In this document: piece after piece, positions 52,670 through 64,000 of the stretch
How the letters are laid out: each line of letters begins with the position of its first letter
Position numbering within the stretch: the first letter of the stretch is position 1
Assembly (NCBI GenBank): GCA_054601695.1
Contig: BAAHQB010000004.1
Coordinates: 1,612,001 to 1,676,000, forward strand
Direction: 5' to 3'
From: Amorphochlora amoebiformis
Lineage: Eukaryota > Cercozoa > Chlorarachniophyceae
DNA length: 64,000 bases
Notes under the pieces: model-generated
The model's input: the letters and a program-made list of their open reading frames with translations, nothing else
Databases searched by the model: none
What the model was told of the DNA's origin: nothing
Program-made: the position numbers and the translations under genes

Positions 52670-53445
52670 GTACATAATATTCTACATTACAGGTCATATA
52701 ATATATTCATCCACAGTATAGATATCAAGAATATGTATATAATATTAATTTATACTATTTTAATTATGCATCTATATACATATACTATATATATATATAT
52801 ATATATTATTTATTTATAAAATACGTATACCTTCTCCTCTAGCTTCCCTCTCATCGCATCCAAATCCCCACGGGCGACTGCAAGCTCTCTCTCCAGCTTT
52901 CCCGAAATGGAATCTACGGATTTTTTTCCGACAAACGGAGAAAAATCACTGTTAATTTCTAGAGTGGCACCTAAAACAGACCAATAATCCTTCTCCTTAC
53001 TCGCTAAATTCCCAATAACCCGTCTAGTCCCGATCCCCTGACCAGCTCTTTGAGTCGCGAGACTAGATTCTTGTATTCTCGCTCTGGGGTTAGGTTAGAG
53101 TTCGGGTTAGGGTTCAGGACTAGATTAGGGAGTAGGCTTAAGAATAGGGCGAGGGTAACCGTAGATCAGTAAGTTCTCTATCGCTCCGAGAAGCCTAATA
53201 AATCAATTATTATATACATGTAACTAACATGTATTTTAAAACAATATGTTTATATATATATATATATACATATATATGTGTATATATAATATATATACAT
53301 GTATATATATATATGTATATATAAATATATTTATATGTATAAAATAGTAATAGACACGTGTACACACTAATATATATATATATATATATATACATGTACG
53401 GATATATAATACATATATATATATATATATACATACATATACGGA

Positions 53446-53480
<35 letters not shown>

Positions 53481-53811
53481 ACACAAACATGAAAAAGACA
53501 TATATAAAAGTATACACTATATAACGATGCACACATATATATGTATATATATATTATATTATATACCTGCATATATATATATACATATGTATGTATATAT
53601 ACACACACATATGTATATATACATATATATATGTATATGTACACGTGTATGTCGTATGTGTACGTTGCAATATGTATGCGCGAAGCACTCAAAATACGTA
53701 TCTGTACATATATATACATGTGTATATATATACATATACATATATGCATATATATATATATATGTCTATATAGTATATATATATATATATTACATATATA
53801 TACACATATAC

Positions 53812-53856
<45 letters not shown>

Positions 53857-54117
53857 GTTTTTATCTCTATACTATAATATTTTACAGGTATATTATTTCT
53901 ATAAACTGGATAAACATTACCCTATCCTGGTATTGCGCTAGCTGTGCCTCAGTTGCACGTCTAAGAGCAGCCAAAGCACCTACTTTTTCCCTCAACGAAG
54001 TAATCTACAAATAATTCATTACGTATATGCACATTTTTAATGTATCGTTAATATGCATGTATACAAACGAACACACATATACATGTATGTACAACTTTAT
54101 ATATGTATATACATATA

Positions 54118-54174
<57 letters not shown>

Positions 54175-54808
54175 TATATAAATATAGAGATATATATATA
54201 TATATATTATATATATATATATATAGACGTACGTATGTATGTATATTATATATATTGTATATACATATCATTGTATATATCCTACACACACATACATATA
54301 TATATATTTTATATATATATACATATATATATATCGTGTATGCATATCATTGTATATCCTGTACACATGCGCATGCGTAAATATTCGTAGAAAATTTTCC
54401 TATATACATGTAACACACACATATATATATATATGATATATGTACATATATATATATATATGTGTGTATATATATATATATTTATATATATATATAAATA
54501 TATGTATATACAATATATATATATATATATATATGTATAAATGTGTGTGTATACATCCATATAATCCAATCACCGCTGTCTCCTGAGTCAGTCTCCTTCT
54601 CCTCTCGTCTTCCAGAGCTCTCTCAAGCTCTCCTAAAAATGATAGGTAATGCTTCCAAAAATATTTCAAGAACACCAATGGAATAGGATTAGAAGTTTGA
54701 AGACCCACCTCTGGTTGAATTGAATTCCCTCTCCTTCTCCCTCTTTTCTACCGCCATTTTTGCAGCCTACACAAAATGCAACATGTGAACATATACATAC
54801 ACAACACA

Positions 54809-54843
<35 letters not shown>

Positions 54844-54943
54844 ACGTATAATACATATATGTACGTATATATATATATATGTATGCACACACATATATAT
54901 TTATATATATTATAATGTACATAATATTTTTACATATACATAC

Positions 54944-54997
<54 letters not shown>

Positions 54998-55389
54998 ATA
55001 CACATTGATCTTGTTAAAGCGACGGTATAAATAGCATGATAGGATGCAGCTCAATACATAGATTTCGATAGACTATAGAAGTGCAGTCAAATTAATGCTG
55101 GAGATCGCTGGAGATCGCTGGAGATCTGTGGAGATTGCTGGAGACCGATTTAGCCGGTACTACCGGGTACTATCCCACGACCCGGTAGTAACGGGGTCTC
55201 AGACTATCAGTTGCAAGGTGTGACGGTCATGCTCTGGGAATTCTTCGGGAAGATTCTAGAATATTCTGTATGTACCTGAAGTATTTTATAATCCAAGTGG
55301 CATAACCTGAGCGGTCTAACTCACGGGTCTCAACCAAATCATGGATTACTGCGCTAACAATACATACATATATATATTATATTTACATG

Positions 55390-55449
<60 letters not shown>

Positions 55450-55612
55450 TGTACCTATGGACCTTCATACTAATGTAAAATATAAAATAGAATAAATATA
55501 TATTCTACACGATAAATACATTTAAATATATATATCTAGAATATATTTTATATATACAAATATATATATATATATTATATATATATATATATATAATATA
55601 ATACATATAAGT

Positions 55613-55654
<42 letters not shown>

Positions 55655-55707
55655 GTACATACATATGTATATATACATATATATATATATACATTATATA
55701 TATGTAT

Positions 55708-55764
<57 letters not shown>

Positions 55765-56287
55765 ATATATGTCCGATATATATCCACATACAGTCAACAA
55801 GATTACGAATAGGAAATCGTATTAGGATGGGAATAGTAGGACTAGATTTAAGCTCACCGCTGCGTCCGCACGTCTCAGGGCGCGATCGAGAGCCGCCTAA
55901 AAGTTAGCATCAGGTGTTAGAATTAGCGTGAGGGCTGTGTGGTGTTTAGACTTACTTTAGATTTCTCCAACTCAATGTTCGACGCCGTTAGTCTGCGCTC
56001 CTGTAGTTAGGGTTTAGGGTTACGATTAGGGTTACGGATGGGGTGAGGGTCGGCAGGGCACAAGCCAAGGAGCCAAGAGCTGGATTTGGGCGTGCGTTCA
56101 ATTACGGTTGTAATAGGGTTGTGATAGGGTTAGGGTAGTGTGAGGTTAGGGATAGGTGTAGGGAAAGAGTTTTAGATTAGGTTGGGTTAGGGCTCAGTGG
56201 CAGTTGTACGGATGCGGCCATAGCTTCTAAGGCGTTGGCTCGTAACTTGATCAATTCCTTATTTCGGGATATGTATATTGATATATG

Positions 56288-56333
<46 letters not shown>

Positions 56334-56664
56334 CAGTGTCACAACGTATGTATTCATTGTGACAACGTTGCATGTACATATTCATCAATATACATAGATC
56401 TTTTATATATATATGTACATGTATATATATGTATATATATATATATATATATTTATATAATATATATATATATATGTGTGTGTGTATGAATGATATACAT
56501 TTATATATACTTCATATCGCACATAGAAATGCTAGTGTTTAGACATGTATCCATACGCATAAATGTAAATATGTTGTATATATATATATATATATATTGT
56601 AAATGTATATATATATATATATACATATGTGTGTGTACATTTATATTATATATATATATATAAA

Positions 56665-56696
<32 letters not shown>

Positions 56697-57721
56697 CATA
56701 TATACATATATATATATATATATTTATATGTACATACATACACACACATACATATAAGATATACATATATATATATATATAGAATGTATAATATATATAC
56801 ACACATATATATATATATGTAACATATATAAACAAATCCAAACACCACGATTTCAGAAATCGAACCAAGGAAAAACCCAGAGTCGAACATGCGATGATAG
56901 CCTTGGTATAGAAATAGAACTAAAGCTTCACCTCTTTCTCCGCTGCAGACGTAGTATTTTGTGCGAGCAGCATTTTCTGCAAGTGTCGACATCTCTCGTC
57001 CATCTCTAGACTAGATTTACTTAGCCTGACAAATCAGATTTAAGATAACGTTCGCGAAGAGGGAGAAGAAGGAGAGGGGGGAGAAGGGATGAGCGGCAGG
57101 CTTAAGTTTTAGGATTCACTCATGGTGCTTCTGTTCCATATCTACATTAGACCTCGAGAGCCTACAAAGAATTACGGCGTTGGTGTTGGTTAAGGCTAGT
57201 AGAAAGGCTAGAGCAAGGGCTTACTTGCGATTTCTGTCCTCCATTTCGGCATTCAGTTTCTTGAGCCTATGGTTATAGGAAAGGTTAGGGGGTAAGGGGT
57301 TAAGGTTGCTTTGAGGGCTTGGGAGAGTTATATTTTCATAATCAGTTTCTGAGGTTGATTTGCATATCCTAGGATTAGGGACAAGATTCGGGTTGAGGTT
57401 AGGGTTAGGGTTTTACGGTTAGGTTCAAGGGAAGGGAGAGGTCAGCGTTAGGATAAATAGAGATGGGTCTTGTTTGTGGAGTTACTGGTGATTTTTCGAC
57501 TCCATCTCTGAGTTTGACTTCCAGAGCCTTAAGGGTTAGGATTAAGGTTAGGAGTGGGATGGTACGGTTGAAGGGGTTGAGTAAGAATGAGGATTATGGT
57601 TTGTATAGGGTAAGAGCCGGCGTACTGTCGATTTTTCTCCTCGGTTTCCGCTTTAGTCTTGAAGAGCCTGAAGGTTAGGCTTAGGATTAGGTTTGGGCTC
57701 TTGGAGGGATATATTGCTATA

Positions 57722-57754
<33 letters not shown>

Positions 57755-57765
57755 TATGTGTATAT

Positions 57766-57797
<32 letters not shown>

Positions 57798-58052
57798 ATA
57801 GATATATATATGTGTATATGTATATAAATGTACACATATGTATTATGAAATACGGTTCTAGTGGTGCAATATATTATAATACAGTATTTAACGTAACATA
57901 TTATGCAATAATATAATACATGGTACCATGCAATATAATGTATCGTAGTATAATATAATAATATAATAAAATTTTATTAATATTATACGAAAAATATGCG
58001 ATATAATATGTGAATATTTATATATATATATATATATATTTGCATATATATA

Positions 58053-58115
<63 letters not shown>

Positions 58116-58517
58116 TATTTAGATAGATAGACAGATGTATTGCATGATATACTGTGTGTAGATAGAGGGCATAAAGAGAAAAAGAGAGCAATCTCAGCTT
58201 ACTTATGGTAATTATCCTCGAGTTCAAGCTGTGATCTAGAGAGCCTGGTTGGTTGGAATGGACGAAGAGGTAAGCTTAGGTCAGTTTCAGGTATTTTATC
58301 TTACTTGCGATTGGTCTCATCCAACTCGATATTGAGACCCGACAGCCTTTACGGTTAGGGTTGGATTGGGGTTAAGGTTTGCCTTGGTATTTGGACAAGG
58401 GAGATTTCTTATAGACGGATACATACACACAAGTATTTATATATATATCAATATATATATATATAAATTGTATATATAAATTATATTATGTATATATATA
58501 TATATATAGATTATATA

Positions 58518-58558
<41 letters not shown>

Positions 58559-58916
58559 CAATATACCTATTATTGTCTTGTTGCAGGCTCGATTGTGACG
58601 TCTGTTTGAATTATTTGGGCTGAGTTAGCGTCATGGCTAGCGTTAGGAAAGATTAGGGTTATGTGCCTCCAAAGCCGAAACTTTCTGTCGGAATACACGT
58701 GTCTCACGTCCGTGGAGCTCTTGCATCTGTCACATAGAGACAAAGTTAGGGTGAGGGTATGAAGCGCGTTCTTATGGATATATATATATATATACATATA
58801 TATACACACATACATATACATATGTATATATATATATATGTATATATATATATGTATATATAATGGATACATTACATACATATTTATATATATATATACA
58901 TATATGGATACATTAC

Positions 58917-58970
<54 letters not shown>

Positions 58971-58993
58971 GCGCGCACACACATATAAAAAAT

Positions 58994-59055
<62 letters not shown>

Positions 59056-59356
59056 GTCAAAGGGGGAGAGAGTGACGGAGAAAATAAAGAGATGGGAGAC
59101 ATGGAAGGAAGGAGAAATGAGGAGGAGAGAGAGAGAGAAAGGAAGAGAGAGAGAAGTGGGTTGGGGTAACGGTGAGATAGGGTTAGGGCTAGGGTTAGGG
59201 TTGGGTTAGGTTTGGGTGAGCGATAGCGTTATATATTAAATAATGTTTTTATACACATAGAATATATAATATATATATATATATATCATACACACATACG
59301 AAAACATACATATATAATCTATGTAAATATATGTAAATATATGTAAATATATGTAA

Positions 59357-59394
<38 letters not shown>

Positions 59395-59586
59395 ATTGTG
59401 TGTGTGTGTTTGTGTGTGTGCGTATTATATTTAATGATGTGTATGAATGAATTATTAGATTTATACGCTACTATATCTATATATACATAATATGTGTTTT
59501 TGTGTTTGGATATACGAGTATATATATATATATATGTATATGTATTTATAAATATATATATACATATTATAGATTTCTGTACATAA

Positions 59587-59632
<46 letters not shown>

Positions 59633-59879
59633 GTGATACACATATATACATATATATATATGTATATGTGATATACATATATATATACATATATATATAT
59701 ATGTATATATATTGTATATATTATATATATGTATATATATATATATTTATATATATTATATGTATATATATATATATGCATATTATATATATATATATAT
59801 ATATATTACATATATATATATTATGTATATATATATATATATATGTATGTATTCATATACATTCATATATATACATACG

Positions 59880-59920
<41 letters not shown>

Positions 59921-60142
59921 TATGTATATATATATATTTATGTATATATATATACATACATAAATATATATATATATATCTATATATATATATCTATATA
60001 TATCTATACACACACATACACACACATATATATATAAATATATATGCATATACACAGAGAGAGAGAGAGAGATACATATTTATCGTGTGTGTAACAGTGT
60101 TTTCGCCACATGTTAGATTATGCGTGTGCTACACACATCTAT

Positions 60143-60194
<52 letters not shown>

Positions 60195-60272
60195 ACACAT
60201 ATGGAAGTGTGTGTCTGTGTCTGCCTCTGTGTTCTCTCTCTCTCTTTCTGTGTGTGTTATACACACACACAC

Positions 60273-60308
<36 letters not shown>

Positions 60309-60573
60309 CCATACATGTATATATATATATATATATCCATACATGTATATATATATATATATCCATACATATATATATATATATATATACATTTACATAT
60401 ATATATATATATTTATATTATTTTACATATATATATAAGATATAATTATACATATATATATATATATACATGTAGATTAATAATATATGTGTATGCATAT
60501 CTTATGTACATACATACTTATACACACGCATACATTAATATACAAGCACACACACACATACATTAATATACAA

Positions 60574-60622
<49 letters not shown>

Positions 60623-61221
60623 ATATTGCATGTATTATATTATATAGAATTCTACAAACCTCAATGATGTCTTGTTGAGCTTGGGCCAGTTCGGAGGCTT
60701 TTGTTTCTAGCTGTATTGAGTACAGTATTTTACGTACATATACAAGTACATATTTACATATCTACACGAATGGGACGCACAATCACAATTTAAATATATG
60801 CCCTCAAAACACAAATCGTACACTATCGCTATTAAGTGTGTGAAGCTTCCAAAAACAGCACTATATTTCAGATTTCACCTCTCCCCTCATCGACCGTATT
60901 GAGTTCTGAACCTCCCCCAGCGCTTTCGATGCCTGTTATTAGGCACATATTAGAGGGTTGCAGTGACTAGGATAACAGTTTGGGCTACAGGTGAGGCTAA
61001 GATTAGGACTAGGGTAGGAAGGGTTAGGACTAGGGTAGCACTTGGGTTAGGACTAGGGTAAGGGTAGTGTACAGATAAGAGTCTAGAAGCATTTCGAGCG
61101 GCTTCAGCGGTGAGTTCGCGGTGTTCTTGGTTCGCCTTGTTAGGGTTAGAAAAAGGGTTAGTGTAAGGCTTAGGGTTCGATAACTGTGCATGTATAATTA
61201 TGTGTAACACATACATATAAA

Positions 61222-61264
<43 letters not shown>

Positions 61265-61332
61265 ATATATGTATCATAAATGTGTATAGAAAACACACAC
61301 ATGTATACATATATGTGTACGCACATAGTATA

Positions 61333-61399
<67 letters not shown>

Positions 61400-61969
61400 T
61401 ATATAATATATACCTTTGTATATATGTATACATACACACTCTAAACACGTGTTTGATTACCCTCCTCAACGCCTTCTCGATCTCGGACGTTACCGTTTGC
61501 TGCTGTAATAGACTCTCTCGTAACCTACGATTACAGTACTAGTTAGTCTGCTCGTACTTCAGACCATGTCTAGGATATTTCTAAGGTTAGGGTTAGGGTC
61601 ATCAGGACTAGGAGTTACGGCTACCGTTCGACTGTTCGTTGCAGCTCCGAGGCGCGGGCCTCTGCCTAGATGGGTTGGGTTAGGGTTGGAGTTGGAGTGT
61701 GGTAGGATTACAGATGTAGTTATGAGGTTGAATATGATTGGGTCTGGGTAAATAAATTTGTAGAGGTATATATATATATATATATATATATGTTACACTT
61801 GTGTGTGGACACTGTACATGTGCACCTGCTGAGTTCGAGAAATAGCCTGGGTAAGCTGGAGCTCGACCCCTTGCTTGTGGGAGAGGGCCTAGGGTTATGG
61901 GATAGCCTCGTTGAGAGGTGTTTAGTTTATATGTGGAGAAAGTGTTTTGTTGAATAATACATGTATATC

Positions 61970-62064
<95 letters not shown>

Positions 62065-62186
62065 ACGTACTTATTAAAAAATATTATTTCTACATATCTA
62101 TGTATGTCTACACGTACATTATATCTACGTACACAATAGTACATACCTTTAAAAATTGTATATACGCACATGAAAATATATGTCTG

Positions 62187-62223
<37 letters not shown>

Positions 62224-62254
62224 TACATAAATATGTACATCATATACAGAGAGA

Positions 62255-62296
<42 letters not shown>

Positions 62297-62508
62297 ATAT
62301 AGAGAGAGAGAGAGAGAAGAGAGAGTGAAATATCTATACCTGTTTAAGACTTTCACTTTTTTCCTCAAGAAGAGAGTCTCGCTCATGTACCTAATAAATT
62401 TAGGGTTAGGGATAGAACTGGGCTTAGCGTTAGGTCAGGGCTGGATTGAGAGGACTTAATATTCTTTCCATAATATATATGTATGTAAAGAAATATGTAC
62501 ATATATAC

Positions 62509-62547
<39 letters not shown>

Positions 62548-62709
62548 TATTAATTTTATCATGTACACCATTCTCTCGAGAGTCTTTGTGGAGTTCTGAT
62601 GGTTTGAGGTGCGATGAATAGATTCCCATTCCAGCTCTGATACCTTAATACATAATATAATATTTATAATATTGATTTATTTATTAATTTACATGCATAC
62701 AAAACATAT

Positions 62710-62740
<31 letters not shown>

Positions 62741-62758
62741 CATATATATATATAATGC

Positions 62759-62799
<41 letters not shown>

Positions 62800-62835
62800 C
62801 ATACATACACATATGTAGACATACACATATAAATA

Positions 62836-62889
<54 letters not shown>

Positions 62890-62949
62890 GTTTTGTATAT
62901 ACGTTTATATATATGCATATATATATTATATATAAATATATATGTATAC

Positions 62950-62990
<41 letters not shown>

Positions 62991-63130
62991 TATATATGTA
63001 CATATATATATATATATGTAATATACATATATGTGTACATACACAAACAAATGTGTAAATAATAGGTATATGTCTTTATATCTAATATATATGTATATAT
63101 ATATACATATATATATATATATGTAGATAT

Positions 63131-63177
<47 letters not shown>

Positions 63178-63346
63178 CATAACACACACACACATATATA
63201 TATATATTTATATATATATATATATTTATATATGTAAGCATAATATTTACATATTAGATGAAGTACCTGTCGTCTGAGCTCTTGTATAATAGTCTCTAAT
63301 CTTTGGATAGCTTCGCCCTTAGATTCCACCTCACGACGCAGCCGAC
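52005..63346 (-). CDS. Long coiled-coil protein, C-terminal 566 residues (5' end outside the window)
   Basis: Exons, minus: 63346-63267, 62643-62569, 62390-62340, 61888-61826, 61665-61625, 61524-61461, 61135-61073, 60932-60879, 60710-60660, 58726-58667, 58601-58567, 58346-58305, 58244-58203, 57667-57626, 57527-57486, 57266-57225, 57161-57120, 57025-56932, 56257-56210, 56000-55956, 55896-55858, 54766-54709, 54632-54574, 54004-53921, 53194-53160, 53083-53043, 52970-52831, 52175-52005. Junction phases agree in all 28. Almost the whole sequence is Glu/Arg/Lys/Leu heptads (for example [48 protein letters not shown]). Near the middle are seven 14-residue repeats. A short non-coil tail follows ([20 protein letters not shown]). 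One intron, at 58666, begins with GC. No catalytic domain is visible; a motor or other head could lie upstream. Possible roles are cytoskeletal, centriolar or vesicle tethering, but none can be chosen. A missed exon between 60660 and 58726 is possible. Confidence 0.85.
52176..55857. repeat. TA microsatellite in 3'-half introns of the coiled-coil gene
   Basis: Introns at 52176-52830, 53195-53920, 54005-54573 and 54767-55857 are mainly TA with CA/TG patches; the last also holds dispersed element copy 1. Confidence 0.7.
55015..55370 (+). mobile_element. Dispersed element, copy 1
   Basis: About 355 bp of balanced DNA in an intron of the coiled-coil gene, framed by TA runs. It shares, in order, with copy 2: ttgttaa.gc, atagcat..atag.atgc.gctc.a, tag.t.tcgat, gaagt, tggagatcgctgga, gccggta.taccgggta, and an ending with tgga.ta and ctgcgc. 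Copy 1 contains a four-fold 'ctggagatcgctggagat' repeat. No open frame, so at most a non-autonomous element. Confidence 0.55.
56983..58346 (-). repeat. Array of 42-nt phase-2 exons encoding 14-residue repeats
   Basis: Exons 58346-58305, 58244-58203, 57667-57626, 57527-57486, 57266-57225 and 57161-57120 are each exactly 42 nt, all bounded by phase-2 introns, all starting G-CT. The next exon (57025) starts with a seventh copy. The encoded units read [RKQE]-L-[SKFW]-x-[SLT]-x-x-[ED]-[MLT]-[ED]-x-x-x-[RH], exactly two heptads each. Introns between them range from 60 to 535 bp and most contain TTAGGG on the plus strand. Confidence 0.88.
58727..60659. repeat. Longest intron of the coiled-coil gene
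   Basis: 1.9 kb: TA runs, a tract at 59060-59170 that is GA-rich on plus (CT-rich in sense), a TTAGGG patch at 59178-59215, and CA/GT runs near 59398-59425, 60005-60040 and 60190-60275. No exon found, and the flanking exons join in phase 0. Confidence 0.7.
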
Positions 63347-63537
63347 CTAAATAATTTTCAAATTTTTTGCATAATACATACATTTATGCATGTGTATTAG
63401 GTATGTCGATGTACATGTATACACACACATATGTATATATATTTATATATATATATATATTATACACATATATATATAAATATTATGTATATATATTTAT
63501 ATATATATATACATACATACACATACACATATATATA

Positions 63538-63759
63538 TTTGTTAAGCAACACATAGATAGCATAGATAGATGCGGCTCGAAGAGTAGATATCGATGGCGT
63601 GTTGAAGTATAGCCATACGTGAACTACTGACAGATGGAGATCGCTGGATTCCGATTGCTCGGAGATTGATTACCTTTGCCGGTAGTACCGGGTAGTACTG
63701 GGTAGGCCGGGTAGTACCCGGTAGTATCTAGCTTCCATATATATATATATGTACATATA

Positions 63760-63808
<49 letters not shown>

Positions 63809-63975
63809 TGACAGAACGTGACGTCACGCCATGTCACGCTCACATGACCTCACGTGACCATCACGTGAGCAGGCATGACCGCATGTATCTTGCTGAATCC
63901 TTGAGAACAAAGTTTATCATAATTAAAACGGACTTGAATCAAACTCTGGACTACCTACTATACCCCTGCGCATCA
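63538..63975 (+). mobile_element. Dispersed element, copy 2
   Basis: Second copy, same orientation as copy 1, upstream of the first visible exon of the coiled-coil gene and probably in an intron. It is split by a TA run at 63738-63806. The GTAGTACCGGG segment is expanded into at least four units at 63680-63728, and the right part carries several CACGTGA/TCACGTG words (63810-63870). Confidence 0.55.
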
Positions 63976-64000
63976 AATATATATATATATATATATATAT

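Overview
The window is a nuclear segment of an intron-dense eukaryote. The genes are cut into many short exons (often 30-150 nt) with GT-AG introns and a few GC-AG introns. Most introns and spacers are (TA)n microsatellite. Much of the rest is degenerate telomere-type repeat (TTAGGG on one strand, CCCTAA on the other) or CT-rich tract. The gene set includes an NAD-type MTD1-like enzyme, a plant-type glycoside hydrolase family 2 endo-mannosidase, mitoribosomal and LYR proteins and a PHD-PhyH fusion. This suggests a protist, perhaps algal, but the sequence does not let me name a taxon.

Almost none of the long open frames are genes: they are readings through TA, GA or telomeric repeat. I rebuilt the genes by hand from protein motifs plus splice phase. 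Left to right: (1) the 3' end of an MTD1-like methylene-THF dehydrogenase (+, 205-558); (2) a complete 18-exon dihydrofolate/folylpolyglutamate synthase (-, 13946-3707); (3) a small KIX-domain protein resembling the N-terminus of Mediator MED15 (+, 14134-14723); (4) mitochondrial ribosomal protein mS34 (-, 19296-15476); (5) a 40-exon GH2 mannosylglycoprotein endo-beta-mannosidase-like gene (+, 19909-45244), whose exon phases all agree and add up to 955 codons plus stop; (6) a LYRM1-like LYR protein (-, 48296-47568, perhaps to 46096); (7) a PHD-PHD-PhyH dioxygenase (+, 48441-50137); (8) the C-terminal 566 residues of a long coiled-coil protein (-, 63346-52005), in at least 28 exons.

The eight genes alternate strictly in orientation. 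Divergent starts are 144-612 bp apart. Each of the four convergent gaps holds a CTAG-rich, non-TA island of about 0.5-1.1 kb. The first two genes both act in folate one-carbon metabolism. Two others (mS34, LYR protein) are mitochondrial, and two (KIX, PHD-PhyH) are probably nuclear.

The most striking structural signals are three. First, CCCTAA-type repeats lie directly before 3' splice sites, in sense orientation, for genes on both strands, and in two places appear to have become in-frame coding sequence. Second, the coiled-coil gene has a run of six 42-nt exons, all phase 2, each encoding one 14-residue (two-heptad) repeat. Third, a dispersed element of about 350-430 bp occurs twice at 55.0 and 63.5 kb. 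I saw no rRNA, tRNA, CRISPR array or transposase.
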